Positions 42,246 through 54,061 of a stretch of 64,000 nt of DNA are shown one piece after another. The notes beneath the pieces were generated by a model. The model saw nothing but the letters and a program-made list of their open reading frames with translations, was not told where the DNA came from and did not search any database. The DNA is taken from contig NC_062244.1 in assembly GCF_905475465.1 (NCBI RefSeq), forward strand, positions 11,464,001 to 11,528,000. Direction: 5' to 3'. The position numbers were made by a program, and so were the translations under genes. Each line of letters opens with the position of its first letter. The stretch's first letter is position 1. Origin of the DNA: Pieris napi. Lineage: Eukaryota; Arthropoda; Insecta; Lepidoptera; Pieridae.

Positions 42246-43049
42246 GTTAATAAGTAATAAATTTTCTCAGAAAAAAAAAACCTTGTAAAACCTTGGTTTC
42301 TTACTGAAACTCTCCGGACACACTCGATCACTATCTTCTTTATTTGTAAATATTAAAAGACTGATCTATCCCTTTTCATCATAGCGTAAACAGAATTTAA
42401 CAGAAAGAGACTTAAGTCCTTTGCACACTTGTGCAAAATAATATAGTTATTTTAACTGGGGCTATCTTGTATGTAAGTTGTAACTTATTAGCTTAGGCAA
42501 TTTACTAAAAACTAATTACTTATTATATTCTCTAACTATCCGTACAAATCGATCCCAATATTTAATTAACTATTCAAAAACCTATTTCGGCAATTTACCG
42601 AAATTATTTTATCAAGATCTTATCAAGAGCTTTAGATATTAGGCGATAACTCTTAACGTAACCCACACATTCCCTGCTTAACCATAATATGGTTAAGTTT
42701 GGATTAACTTTTTTAGAAATTCAGGTAACAAATAAATATGCCTTCCCAAGGCGAATGTCCTTGATTCGATTCCTAGCAAAACATTTGTTCACATTGTGTA
42801 AATTACAACTTTCAAGGTAGAGGCTGTGAAGTATGTGCCGCCCTCGCCTCTACAATTGTCATGTCCTAGATTATTTTTACAATTTCGTTGAAATTGCACG
42901 AATAACATAATTTTTGGGTATGATTTTTGAGCACATAATTCACAAACCATCCAGTTCGCAGCCTCCAACCAGTAACCCAGACCTATATAGGATCGTAGTT
43001 TTAATAATATAATTATATTAATGATTATTTGAGTGAAACATAGCAAGAC

Positions 43050-43165
43050 CGAAGAGCTGGCAGCTACCTCGGACAAAGAATTAGTCTAGCTATTCAAAGG
43101 GGGAACGCTGCCAGTATCTTCGGAACCTTGGCTAAAGGGACTGCTTTTAATAATATATTTTATGG
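43050..43165 (+). repeat. retroelement ORF C-terminus
   Basis: Reads AGSYLGQRISLAIQRGNAAS, then IFGTLAKGTAFNNIFYG and TAG at 43163-43165. The motif is familiar from reverse-transcriptase-bearing dispersed ORFs of animals, but the exact family is uncertain. Confidence 0.55.
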
Positions 43166-43689
43166 TTAGTTATTGTTTTTTGTTACATTAATTTGTGTTA
43201 TCCAATAAGATTTATCTTTCCTAGTTTATAGTTCCTAGTTTTGAATTAATTACTATAAATATACTAGATTCATTTGATAATGTAATAATATATTTTAATA
43301 ATATGATGATGTAGTGATAAAATAATATAATAATTGACTATGATGAAATGATTTATAAATGTAAAACTCAACATTTTAAGACAAATTTCAAAACATGCAA
43401 AGTTTAGATTGTACCACCATATTATTTTGTACCATATTCTTGCTAATAAATTATTATTATAAATAATACAAATGTTGTTGCTTTTGTTTGGGTCTAAAAT
43501 TTTAAAACACTTTTAAAGTTAGGTTAGGTTGAGTAACACGAGTATACTGGAAATAAGTAGGAGCTTTTAAACCAATAAAACTGTCAGAATCTCCAAAGTA
43601 ATCAGAAATATGATGTACAAAGAATTTGTAAATTAAAGCCTTAAGGATAAACCGAACACGGTTCGTAAAACCGTGTAAATATCCTGCGG

Positions 43690-44150
43690 AAAATGGAACT
43701 GAAAAATATCTTCAAAGCTAAGACCCTGAAAATGCGAAGAATAATTGCTTATTTTATTTTATTTTCAACGTTTACAGTATTCCCCGTACTTGACTATCTA
43801 AAGTTAGTAATTCTTCTTTGGGGCGAGGGATACTTTTCTTTAATAAAATCCCAGAGGCTCTTTTATCTCTGCCTTTTAATAAATTTAAGAAATGTATTAA
43901 AGAAAAGCTGTGTAAAAAGGCTTACTATAAAGTTAACGATTATCTAGTTGATAAAAGGGCCTGGGACTAGTGCTTAACAGGCTACTTCTAATTAATTTGC
44001 GATATTTGTTTTAAAATAAGTGTTGTTCGCCATAGTCATTTTGTATGATGCTTTTCAAAAGAGTACCGAGAGTTTTTTACGCTTGCTTTTTCTCTCGGCT
44101 TACACCCTCTGTCTTCTTTGACGATGAGTAGGGATGTCTACCGAAAATGT
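43690..44150 (+). repeat. LINE 3' end fragment
   Basis: From 43885 on it is the inverted partner of 11014-11400, sharing ataaagttaacgattatcta, the ctacttctaattaattt block and cgatgagtagggatgtctac. The ORF before it is not recognisable. Confidence 0.6.
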
Positions 44151-44542
44151 AAATAATAAATCTAAGCTTTATATTCTACTATTGTAATAATTGGATTTAC
44201 TCGGGTTTTTAATTATATGATAAGTATTATGCCGGCTATGTGTGAAGTTAAATTGAATCCGGGTAATTTTATGTTTAAAAAAATCTTACGCAAATCATGA
44301 AGTGATACTATGTAAAGATTCATCGTCAATTTTAATAAATTAAACACTGGATGTTTGTGAGAGTTAAATATAGACTTCACTGCTTAACGCCTACATGCAC
44401 TCATGAAGAATTATTACTCATCAATAACGCATGTTTGTAATTAACTTATTTATCTGAAGAGCCAGAAGACAATTTGTTATTCCACAGCTAACTTAGTACA
44501 TATAAACGAAACTAGCTAAAACAATTTATATAAGTTCTATAA

Positions 44543-44795
44543 ATCAGTGGCACTGTGTCATGAATAATAGTCAATCTAATAGGAAAGTTGGTGTTCAGCC
44601 TCCTGTGCCTGACACACGCCGTCGACTTTTTGGGTCTAAGGCAAGTCGGTTTCATTACGGTGTTTTCCTTCACCGTTTGAGCGAATGTTAAATGCGCTCA
44701 TAGAAATAAAGTTCATTGGCATAGCCGGGGATCGAACGTATGACCTCAGGGATAAAAGTCACACACTGAAGCCACTAGGCCAACACTGCTCGCTT
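44543..44795 (-). mobile_element. tRNA-derived SINE (family 1)
   Basis: Reverse copy with gtcgactttttgggtctaag, ccggggatcgaacgtatgac (B box) and caacactgctc at the head. Confidence 0.82.
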
Positions 44796-45748
44796 AGATC
44801 TAAATCTAATATAATAATTATTATTATTTAGCATGTTGGCGAGCACGATACTATCCTTCAACATCAAATTACGGAGGGGAGCAACTAATATTGATTTTTA
44901 TTCAATTTATCGAGTATTTTTAAGGAACCGATTTTTTTTCAAATAAACGAGTTTCAAATCCCTAAAGTTAGGCTTCATACTTAATGTGTTAAGTAGAGTT
45001 TAAATAACTATTGTTTTCACTTAAGTGTTTTAATTTTGTCCACATTCAAAAGAAACATTTAATTGTAATATAAACGAATTTCGTTATAAGAAAGGTTATA
45101 GTTAACATAAGCGAACAGCTTTTTAAAAATTATAATACCAAATGTATTATAATTAACAAAGAATTACTATGCACAGCCTAAAATATAATTATTCCAAATA
45201 TTGGTGTGTCTGTGCGTTTCGTATGTGTTTATGTGTGTGTGCGTGTTTGTGAAAGGGAATGTGTGACTATTTTCTTAATAAATAATAATTTTTCATTTAT
45301 TAAAAATGTCAAATTGAGAAAAGAAATTGTATTGGGCACAATTTTTTCTTTTGGGGGCGTTACGAGAAATGTTAATTTTATTTGTATTAACGAGAATTAA
45401 GTTCGGTGGCGGTGTTTTGTATGTTCAAAAAAATTCTTCGGTTTTAAATATGAGCTTATAACTAACACAATATTAGGGGTGGAGGGGTTGCGACGCCAAC
45501 AAAAAGAAACTTGGCTTATCTAAGGTTTAATAAGTATATTTTTGCATTTTTTTTTAAATCTAAATAACACATGTTATTGGACATTATCGGAAACCAGAAT
45601 GTTAAAATACAATTTATAAGTGTGGTAAAAACTAAAGGGCTCATTTTAGCTTCAAGTGTGCGAAGATTGTTCACATTTTGTTTACGCCTCTAACTATCTA
45701 CTAAAACATATTCATATATTTTAACTTAACTAATGTTAGGTTAGGTTA

Positions 45749-45861
45749 GCTGATGGCGACGTGTATCTCGTTCGTATATATACTTAATATTAAATTTCTC
45801 ATGTAAATAAAAAAATATTTTTTGTAATGAGAAATAAAGTTCTTTAAACATTAAACATTAG
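45749..45861 (+). repeat. LINE 3' UTR fragment
   Basis: gctgatggcgacgtgtatct then cgttcgta and tttctcatgtaaataaa, as at 52694-52770, where it follows a reverse-transcriptase-like tail. Confidence 0.6.
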
Positions 45862-46244
45862 GTTACATAACTCGAGTATCAGAGATAATAAGAGCAAAAC
45901 ATTCTTGCAGATTAATTATTATGATAAAGCGTAAATACAACACGCGGTTGGAGGCCAATATCGAGTTCATTAACAAATGGAATGTATTTTCGTGCTTCCG
46001 TAAAGATCCCCATACACCCACGTTGGCCAAATTTTCATTCAAATTCTTTCGTGACTCTTTATCGTTTCGTATTTAATATCACGTGTTCGTATGGCGGGAG
46101 TTTTGTTGTCCTCTGCAGAGTAGATTATCTAGTCCAGCCATAAGTTATATTACAGATAAAATGCATTTAAAAAAAAATTAAATACTGTAATATTATTAGA
46201 ATTATATACCTACACATTTATTAAAGTCTCAGCAAAAATTAAAA

Positions 46245-46440
46245 AAAATTCTATTCGAAATGGCCAGCTTTGGCTGTTATATAGGGTTTTAATCAGTTTG
46301 GAAACGAATCTATGAATTTACGCACTGTTTCCACGGGAAAATTCGCCACTTCTTGCTGCAAGTTTGAAGTCTAAAGGATTGAGGTCTGGGCTAGATGACG
46401 GCCAGTCTTCAACTCGTATAAAGTCCGGAACGTTGGTTTC
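46245..46440 (-). pseudogene. mariner/Tc1-like transposase remnant
   Basis: The minus strand reads DWPSSSPDLNPLDF, the catalytic-site region of Tc1/mariner transposases, and in another frame VETVRKFIDSFPN, the segment that normally follows. A frameshift separates them and no full ORF remains. Confidence 0.75.
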
Positions 46441-46945
46441 AAGTTAGGCTTGGGTAGTACGTGCCTTGTGACCACGTGATGCAGCAATTCAAAAAAAAAA
46501 AACTTTTCTTCAATTGATTTCTAAAACCTTGCACGCCACTGGTACGATTACCCATTATATGAAAAACGTTGTGTTACCGACAATTTTTGAGTATTTGTAG
46601 AATCGTTATACCATTACCAACATTATCCAAAGTTTAATTTACTGAATTTCACAATATCATTTTACACCCATCTAAAAAGCCACATTATTTTAGCCTTATT
46701 GACCTTTGTCTGGCTTTATGACCTTTTTCTGAAAGACGTTGTTAAATTAATTGGAAAATGATTCGCTGTCATGTCCACACATATGACAGTGGAAAATGCC
46801 TGGGGGAAAAGTTGTTAGCTCGTGTATAATAAAATCGATTTGAGACAAGCTAATTTTAGTTATAAAAAATCTTATCTATATATTTGAAGTTACGTTTGCC
46901 TATATCAATAAATTTATAAGATACCATACAATCGTCCATACAACC

Positions 46946-47208
46946 GTTTGAGGTCTGGGCCTCAGATTTCTTTATCTGTTTCATGATCATTTATTTCTCT
47001 TAATAGAGAAGTAGGTGATCAGCCTCCTGTAACTGATACACACTGTCGACTTTTTGGGTTTAAGGCAATCAGGTTTCCTCACGATGTTTTCCGTCACCGT
47101 TTGAGCGAAAGTTAAAATGCGCACAAAAACAGATGTGTACAGCTGGGGATCGAACCTACGACCTCAGGGATGAGATTCGCCCGCTGAATCCACTAGGCAT
47201 ACACTGCT
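46946..47208 (-). mobile_element. tRNA-derived SINE (family 1)
   Basis: Reverse copy from gtctgggcctcagatttctt to cactaggcatacactgct. It ends about 170 bp before the exon at 47378. Confidence 0.82.
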
Positions 47209-47377
47209 ATAAATTTACGAAATAACTAGTTTAAATTTAAATCTCATTTTTTTTTAAAGAAAATTCACTCTCACCTGATGTTCTGTCAGCTCGCGAGTGC
47301 GTTGCCGGACTTTTATGATTGGGTACAGACGGTGGTGCAAGATAATGTTTTGAATAAGTCCTGTTTTACTATTGCAG

Positions 47378-47513
47378 GAATTGAATACAACACCACCAGA
47401 TATGTATCCTGTCAGTCATGCCGCATTGCCCCGAGGACTGGCCGTTTATCCCCTGCCGTTGGAGAACTCCGACCATGAGGTCATGTTAAATGTTACCTGG
47501 GACCCGCCTATGG
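47378..47513 (+). CDS. FN3 receptor exon a
   Basis: Acceptor ctattgcag ends at 47377; donor GTAATT. Enters in phase 0, leaves in phase 1. Encodes ELNTTPPDMYPVSHAALPRG through VTWDPPM. Confidence 0.8.
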
Positions 47514-50500
47514 GTAATTGTTTGTACTTAGTGAGTAATTATAGCGTTAACTGCAAAAGCAGATAATGTTCTGCCTGGCATGTCGATTTTATTAGATACA
47601 AATAGGCTCTAACATCAGAAGATGACACTCATAGAGCTTTTTCCGAGTGACGCCATTCAAAGGAGTTCCGGCTTACAGGAAATAAAAATAATAATACCTA
47701 ATTAAAATTTTATAAATAGAAAATTGAAACAAATTTTAAAAGTTTTGTCCCTGTGGCAGTGTATTTTTAACGCTGGAAGCATTTCCTTGCTGTATTGCGG
47801 TACTTATTCGTTGAGCGAGGTAAGCATACAGATACCGGCAAACATCTTGAACAAATGTCCTTGTCTGCGCAGAAGCGATTTTTAGGTATCACTGGGAGGG
47901 GGGGCGGCGGGAGAGTGACGTGTCGACCGCGTGATTGGTAAATCAGTTGACGTTTGTGACCCAGATGCGCAAACTTCCCCCACTTCCTTGTTTAATGCTC
48001 AAGAAGTTTGCCGGTATCTGTAATAAATTACTAACTAAAAAAAATTTACAATAATCTGATGAATCCATTAATAGAATGCTTATATTATGTTTGTGTAAAC
48101 AAACAACTAACTAAAAAAATAAATAATTTATACAATAATTCTTAAAAAAAAAAATCTGATGAATTATTATCCATTAGTATAAAAGCTTATGTGTTTGTGT
48201 ACACAAAACTATTGAATCGATATTCGGAATGCTAAAGATACATACATTTAGTTCTAGTTAAGAAAAAAGTTATTTTACAATGTCCAGAAATCTAAAATTC
48301 CCTTATTTCAGGTCCCCGAGTGAGCAGTTATTCGTTGGAAGTCGACAGTATCAGAAACACAGTAGATTGTCGATCAACACTTTGCTACGAGTACAATATT
48401 CCCGGGGTAAGATACCAGTACTAGACAAGTCTATGCATTTCTATATTAGATTTTCAAGGTGTCAAGAGATTACGGAAGACACTTATTACAAATTCGACTC
48501 AGGGTATTCAAGTCAATAGTCTAAATCATTTATTCATATAGGTAACAACACAATGTACACTTATGGACGTCAAAAAAAATATCTATGAAATGCTTCTAAT
48601 TTTGCATACACTACCAGGTCGCAAGTCAAGGGCGTAGAACGGAAGAGAAGAACTGGCAATGAACACTCCGCCACTCTTTTGAATCATCAAGTTTTGAGTC
48701 ATACAAATCGTTTGAACTGGAGCAAATCAATCCCAAGGATTGGGATCATTTAAATATTCGTCAAATTTATAAAAAGCTTTATTGATTAATTTACGTTTAA
48801 GGAGAGCTTTGAATTGTTTCAGTGATCATTCTCTAATTTCGCTTGGGAGTTTGTTGTAAAAACGAATACAATGTCTATTCTTATATATATAAGTTTACTG
48901 CCATGTTTAAAAAAAGCGAGAAATAATTAAGAGAGTTTAATTTTTATTCGATTTTTCTTACAATTATCACTCTCACTCAGGATGCCTTATGGGCCTTGGT
49001 CCCATCAGAGCCAAGTCCCATAGCAGGTGGCTGCGCAGTCCGTCCTGGCTGTTCATACCGTGTGAAGCTCATCGCGCATCCATGGGACGGCCACACATCT
49101 GCCAATGTTAACGTGCAGTTAGATGGTATGTACTGTTTAAATTTAGTGATAGTAGTGTTAGTAGGTAAGCGTCCGATTCGTGCGTTCTAACTCCGGCTGT
49201 GCTACTCAATCAACAGGTGAAGGTATCGTTAGGAAACTGGCATGCCATAGACCCGAAAGAATTTTTTTTTATTTTTTTTTATTGGACAATTCACACCAAT
49301 TGACCTAGTTCCATGTTAAGCTGGTGAAGCTTGTGTAATGGGTACTAGGCAACGGATATACATACATATTATAGATAGATAAATATTTAAATACATATTT
49401 TAAACACCCAAGACCAAATGCCCATCACATCGATGTTCGTCTCAGCCGGGGATCGAACCCGGGACCCATGGATTCGCAGTCAGAGGTAACTAACCACTAG
49501 ACCAATGAGCCGTTAATCAAAGAAGAAAGAAATATAAAATATATATAAAAAGTTTCAGGCATAGAAGAATCTTCGACTTGCTTAAATAGAAAGAAAATAC
49601 TCAAGGAATTGATAATAATAATAAAAATAGAAACTTTATTCATGACAATAGGGTTGTGACAAAATTCATATATCGCTAGTAGTAAGGAAATCGGGTTGGG
49701 AAGTCCTTGTCATATATACCAAATTCAGGAGGTACTAGAGAAGGGACAAGTTAACTACCAATAACCAACGAGCATAGAGGATATGTCATAAAAGTGGTAA
49801 CGAGAGTGGTATGTCAAGACCGTGGCAAGTGGAGATCCGTGGTGTCTAGCTACCCCTTCAGGAAAAAGGCGTGATATTATATTTATTTATTTATTCAGAA
49901 GATTTTCAGTACAATACAGAAATAGATGTATATATAACATTGTGGGCCAATAAAAAATCTTCACATATAGATTGTTTTTATAAAATAAGAATCAGAATTT
50001 AAATTAGTTGACAATGAAAGGTTATAAATGCACAATATTCATCATGATCGAAATAATTTTGTGTCAAAGCTTTCCTTGCTGTCACCACACTCGTGGCGAA
50101 CATATTAATGTGAATAGTTAATATTAAATCTAAATTAAATCTTATATTAAAACAATCTATCAAATGACGTCCAAGAACATGAGTCATGGCATCCCGATTG
50201 CAAACATGGCAAACAGATTTTTTGGTTTAAATAATTACAAGTATTATTTTAAAACACCTCTTTCATTTCTAAAACAGACGTGTTTTGCGCATCCGCGAAT
50301 AAAATTTATTGCTCTCTCGTGATGCGTCTAAGGAATGCATATAAACTCTAAGATCTATAGATAAACATACATTTAGATGAAAGATACATTGCTTTTATTT
50401 GAAATGGCAAAAAATTATAGATATACAACCTTTGATGTCTAATGTAGTATAGTAGGTTCAGTGACCGTACCACGTAACTCCGTGTCCAATGATGAAACCA

Positions 50501-53500
50501 ATAATACACTTAATAATTGGCAGATAATAGTAAATGTGTCATGCAAAGATTTCGACCCCAAACTCCAGGCCCAATACAATAATTTTACTGTTTTTACGGC
50601 TCGATGCGAGCTGTATCTCTGGTAAGGGAAGGGAAGTTTGGGGACGACCTAATAGCAAGCTAGCGGTAATAGAGAAGGTTGGTGTTTGTGATAGTGCAGT
50701 GATGTGTGCGGGGGTAAATTTGATAAGTTTAAGATGAAATATACTTTAAAGCTACTAATATAATATGAGAGCCAGAAATTAGAAATTCTGTGCCACTGGT
50801 TGTTTGAATATCATCAATGAAACTTTTTTTGGGTCTCTACCAAGATAAACACATTTGTTTTAGAGGTATTTTTCTACCATAAAACCGCAACTACTATTTT
50901 ATGGCCGCCTTTACGGTAGCTACAATAAACATCTTTGTACAGTTTTTACGCAAAATTATTGAAAATTTTACACCGAGCTAAGTTCTACTAACGATTTAAT
51001 ATTGAGTTTTCGTACGGACATGATTTGCGGCAATGGAAAGAACTACATCGCAATTGGATGACGTTGGTTGACGTCAAGGCTATGGGTTAGGGAGTGCCAG
51101 ACAATTAAAGCTAATTGGTTAATCGATAAAATTGTATTTTACTTAAACTTCATTACTTACTTTGCTAACTTTTACTAAGTATTATTACAATCCTTTTCTT
51201 TCTTTTAATGTGACTGGGGCGCAAACTAGCTGCTGTGGTCTCACAGAATGACCAGCGCTGTGGAACAGTCTGCTCCTCAGCATATTGCTGAGTCAGGGCC
51301 AATTATAACCACAGCACACACGCATTACACACTTGAAACAAACCGAATGGGAAAAGGGATTTTTTTATATCTCATTATGTTTGTTATTTTATTTTTTCTT
51401 TGATTATTATTATTTTGTGTGTTTATGTGTGTGTTTTTTTGTTAGTAATAAAATATGTTGTCTATGTCTATTTATTATCATACAAATTAGTGTATATTAC
51501 GCACCTAGAAAGATATTTGACATTTCCCTGGACAACAATCTCTCTTTTTCTGGGAAACTTCATTCTAACGTTTTTATACTACTTTAGATGCTTTAATGGT
51601 GTCCAAAATTTAAAAAAAAATAGTGGCGCTACAATCTTTTTAGGTCTGGGCCTCAGATTTCTGTATCTGTTTCATGATCATTTGTTAATCTAATTCTCAA
51701 GTAAGTGATCAGCCTCCTGTGCCTGACGCACGCCGTCGACTTTTTGGGTCTAAGGCAAGCCGGTTTCCTCACGATGTTTTCCTTAGCCGTTCGAGTGTTA
51801 ATGTTAAATGCGCACATAGAAAGTCCACTGGTGCACAGCCGGGGATCGAACCTACGACCTCAGGAGTGAGAGTCGCACGCTGAAGCCACTTGGCCAACAC
51901 TGCTCAAAATTAAATTATTTAATATTTTTTTTATAAAGTACAAAAAACTGACTATACAACTCACATATGTCCACAGAATGTATACTGGGTGTATGCTCAT
52001 GCGCACACGCACCACGGCTTCCAAGACCTGAAGTTGATGCAGAGCTTTTCTCTAAAATGGGAGACCTGTTTGTCAATGTGTCTTGGTCTCTACCAGCTCC
52101 ACAAGAACCTTTACGCCTTCCACCTAAATTGAGAAAGGAGTTTTATTATGTGAGGTTAGCAATATTCGATTCTATAGTATATGCGACACGGAGAGAACTA
52201 TATAGTGTACATATAACTATCGAATAATGATAGATATTTATATGATTTTTTTCTGTATCACATAGCCTATATAAATCTAATTTTATAATATAATATAACA
52301 TAAGCAAGAACCAAAAAAAATTGTGATTCGTACTTATTGTACTAAAGTTAATTTTTACAGTTATTTTTTTATATAGAATCACGATATTTTTTGTTATTAT
52401 TATTTATTATACACTTACCAAAATTATGAATTTAAACCTGTAATAAAAGAAATTAAATAACTCTCTCCATAGTAGCTTATCATTAAAAAAAATCAAACAC
52501 CACTTCACGCAAAACTCGTCGAGTTTGCTTATCTTGCCGAAGCCAGCAAATTATTTGAAGAAATCTATTAAGTATGTGGTGTGCAATTATTTAATCAATT
52601 ACCGTCTAAAATTTGTAATATTAGCGCGTTTAGCCAATTATTAAGGATATTAAAGATTCTTATCAGAATGAGCCTAGTAGACTAAAATTAGGACGGCTGA
52701 TGGCGACGTGTATCTCGTTCGTAAATACATATTAAGTTTCTCATGTAAATAAAAATACATTAAACATTACACACAGATATCTTCATATTTAATTACCAAT
52801 GTGATATTTATAAACAAAACTATCCTAAACCAAGACGCGCTAATAAATACGAAACATTTTATCAGCTTAGGTAAGCAGATGATTTCCGACGCCCATCCAT
52901 CGCCGTGGTTCTCAAACACAGTAACAAGAAGTAAAGAGGCATCGGGCTTTGTAGCCGTTCCTGAAGGACCCTTGTGGATGGTCCTGCCCATAAACGAGCG
53001 GAACGTCGGGCGTAGCGATAAGCAAACGCGGAAATTGGTTCTGGACGTAAAAATGATTGCACGAGTGAGCCTTGTGGATGAACGAGGGTGTGTAGGACCA
53101 GCAGGGAATGATACAGCGTATGGTAAGTATATCTCAATTGATAGGTTATCGATATACATATATAATGAAATCGAATCGACGACGACCAGTTACTTTCCGA
53201 GCGGCTTGATCCCTTGGCGTTGCGTAGGGACGTGGGGTCTCTCTGCATCTTCTACCGCATTTACCATGGAGAGTGTTCAGAGAAGTTGTTCGGATACATG
53301 CAGCTGAGTTTCATCATCAGACGTCTAGGCAGAATACAAAGTACCATACGTATAATTTCGACCTCCGTCGTTATACAACTGAGTGCTTTTTAAGGCAGTT
53401 TTTGCCGCGCACCACCACTATGTGGAACTAGCTGCCCACTGAAGTACTTCCGAACCAAATCGACTTAGGGAACTTCAAGAAAAGAGCCTACCAATAATTA

Positions 53501-54060
53501 AAAGGCCGGCAATGTGAGCCCTCTGGCATTGAGAGTGTCCATGGGCGGCGGTATCACTTAACATCAGGTGAGCCTCCTGCCTGGTTTATAAAAAAATCGT
53601 TTCCAGTTCTAAACTAATTTAAATAGATAATTTATTTTGCATACTAAACGCAGACTCAAAAATCAATTCTGTTTTTCTACTCCCTCTCTCATTTCTTCAA
53701 GAAAAGACCAGCTGAATTTTCGATATCATAATCTACAACGAAGGAAAACCTAATTGTTTCTATTTTGTTCTTTCTAGATCCATTGCAAGCTATAGGAAAG
53801 CGTGCTTCAATTACTACATATGTGAGTAGGTATAAAGTATATCTTTAATCATTGTTTTCTCTAATTTCATTTGTTTTCATACATAAACCGTTACAGATAC
53901 TATGGGCCCTTCTTGGTGGCGTTTGTGTGTTGGCAATGGTGTTATTGCTGGCTTGTACTAAACGTGTTATAAAACGGGTGTTGCGACAATTTCATCCCGC
54001 TACCGTGCCCTCTTCGCTTGAGCCGATGAACAGCCTTCCGATATGGTTCCTGCGACAGTA
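47378..54060 (+). CDS. single-pass membrane receptor with fibronectin-III-like ectodomain, Torso-like (seven exons)
   Basis: Exons 47378-47513, 48312-48406, 48981-49125, 51977-52149, 52879-53122, 53778-53821 and 53897-54057/54060 join in one frame. The product has a VMLNVTWDPP start of a first FN3-like unit, Cys-rich spots (DCRSTLCYEY, GGCAVRPGCSYRV), a junction CILGVCSCAHAPRLPRPEV, a second FN3-like unit (LFVNVSWSLPAP), then a membrane helix ILWALLGGVCVLAMVLLLAC with a basic stop-transfer segment (TKRVIKRVLR). This order (two FN3 units, then the helix) is that of Torso, the prothoracicotropic hormone receptor kinase. The last exon either stops at TAA (54059-54061) or leaves at GTAAGT (54058). 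I see no kinase exon up to 64000. The N-terminal exon is uncertain (30062 or 27875). Alternatives: another FN3 receptor or a kinase-less relative. Confidence 0.75.
47829..48020. mobile_element. TA-inserting MITE
   Basis: Terminal inverted repeats CAGATACCGGCAAAC...GTTTGCCGGTATCTG, flanked by TA on both sides, 192 bp. The G-rich centre (gggagggggggcggcgggag) is unusual here. Fits a Tc1/mariner-type short element. Confidence 0.8.
48312..48406 (+). CDS. FN3 receptor exon b
   Basis: Acceptor ttatttcag ends at 48311; donor GTAAGA. Phase 1 to 0. Encodes PRVSSYSLEVDSIRNTVDCR and STLCYEYNIPG. Confidence 0.8.
48524..48880 (-). repeat. LINE 3' end with reverse-transcriptase C-terminus
   Basis: The minus strand gives LKRKLINKAFYKFDEYLND-like sequence and its 3' UTR ends at tcatttattcatataggtaa on the plus strand. 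CR1/jockey-like. Confidence 0.7.
48981..49125 (+). CDS. FN3 receptor exon c
   Basis: Acceptor tctcactcag; donor GTATGT. Phase 0 to 1. Encodes GGCAVRPGCSYRVKLIAHPW, the last strands of the first FN3-like unit. Confidence 0.82.
49261..49514 (-). mobile_element. tRNA-derived SINE (family 2)
   Basis: Inverted partner of 21986-22235, with a T-rich start (the A tail), body gacctagttccatgttaagc and head ccggggatcgaacccgggac. Confidence 0.85.
49600..49880 (+). repeat. LINE fragments
   Basis: A (TAA)n-tailed antisense piece at 49612-49650 and a sense piece giving RSVVSSYP-like sequence at 49825-49872 (gtggagatccgtggtgtcta), seen at the end of other LINE ORFs. Confidence 0.45.
49881..51623. other. 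intron of the FN3 receptor gene, nothing recognised
   Basis: No exon fits between exons c and d. Short ORFs here have no recognisable motif. Confidence 0.45.
51624..51905 (-). mobile_element. tRNA-derived SINE (family 1), near full length
   Basis: From tagtggcgctacaatctttt to ccaacactgctc; includes ggggatcgaacctacgacct (B box) and gtcgactttttgggtctaag. Confidence 0.87.
51977..52149 (+). CDS. FN3 receptor exon d
   Basis: Acceptor tgtccacag. Encodes CILGVCSCAHAPRLPRPEVD and the first strands of the second FN3 unit (DLFVNVSWSLPAPQEP). Phase requires the donor TAT|GTGAGG (52150) with acceptor 52878; the nearby donor GTTAGC at 52155 does not fit. Confidence 0.78.
52500..52770 (+). repeat. LINE 3' end
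   Basis: Reads QLFNQLPSKICNISAFSQLL, a reverse-transcriptase tail motif, then the 3' UTR block gctgatggcgacgtgtatct shared with 45749. Close to but outside exon e. Confidence 0.6.
52879..53122 (+). CDS. FN3 receptor exon e
   Basis: Acceptor gtaagcag ends at 52878; donor GTAAGT. Phase 0 to 1. Encodes MISDAHPSPWFSNTV through RVSLVDERGCVGPAGNDTAY. Confidence 0.8.
53228..53592 (-). repeat. dispersed repeat B, long copy
   Basis: Contains ccatggagagtgttcagaga, gcgcaccaccactatgtgga, gaagtacttccgaaccaaat and catgggcggcggtatcactt. The fullest copy in the window. Confidence 0.75.
53778..53821 (+). CDS. FN3 receptor exon f (44 nt)
   Basis: Acceptor gttctttctag; donor GTGAGT. Encodes DPLQAIGKRASITTY, the stalk just outside the membrane. 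Phase 1 to 0. Confidence 0.78.
53897..54060 (+). CDS. FN3 receptor exon g: membrane helix and cytoplasmic start
   Basis: Acceptor aaccgttacag. Encodes the hydrophobic helix ILWALLGGVCVLAMVLLLAC, a basic patch, then ATVPSSLEPMNSLPIWFLRQ. It either ends in TAA (54059-54061) or continues by the perfect donor GTAAGT at 54058. Confidence 0.8.
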
Positions 54061-54061
54061 A

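Noticed and set aside
42789..43076. 95-residue ORF on the minus strand.
   Set aside because: It overlaps a repeat-derived segment on the plus strand, has no splice context and no motif that I know.
45923..46075. A small ORF on the plus strand (MIKRKYNTRLEANIEFINKW onwards, 51 codons) after an acceptor-like cttgcag.
   Set aside because: No donor in frame, no recognised motif, and it ends at a plain stop; probably chance.
52155..52160. GTTAGC as the donor of FN3 receptor exon d.
   Set aside because: It gives phase 2, which leads to an immediate stop with either acceptor near 52870-52878; GTGAGG at 52150 fits.
52801..53307. 168-residue open frame as a single-exon gene.
   Set aside because: Only 52879-53122 is coding by phase and motif; the ends of the frame run through intron and repeat B.
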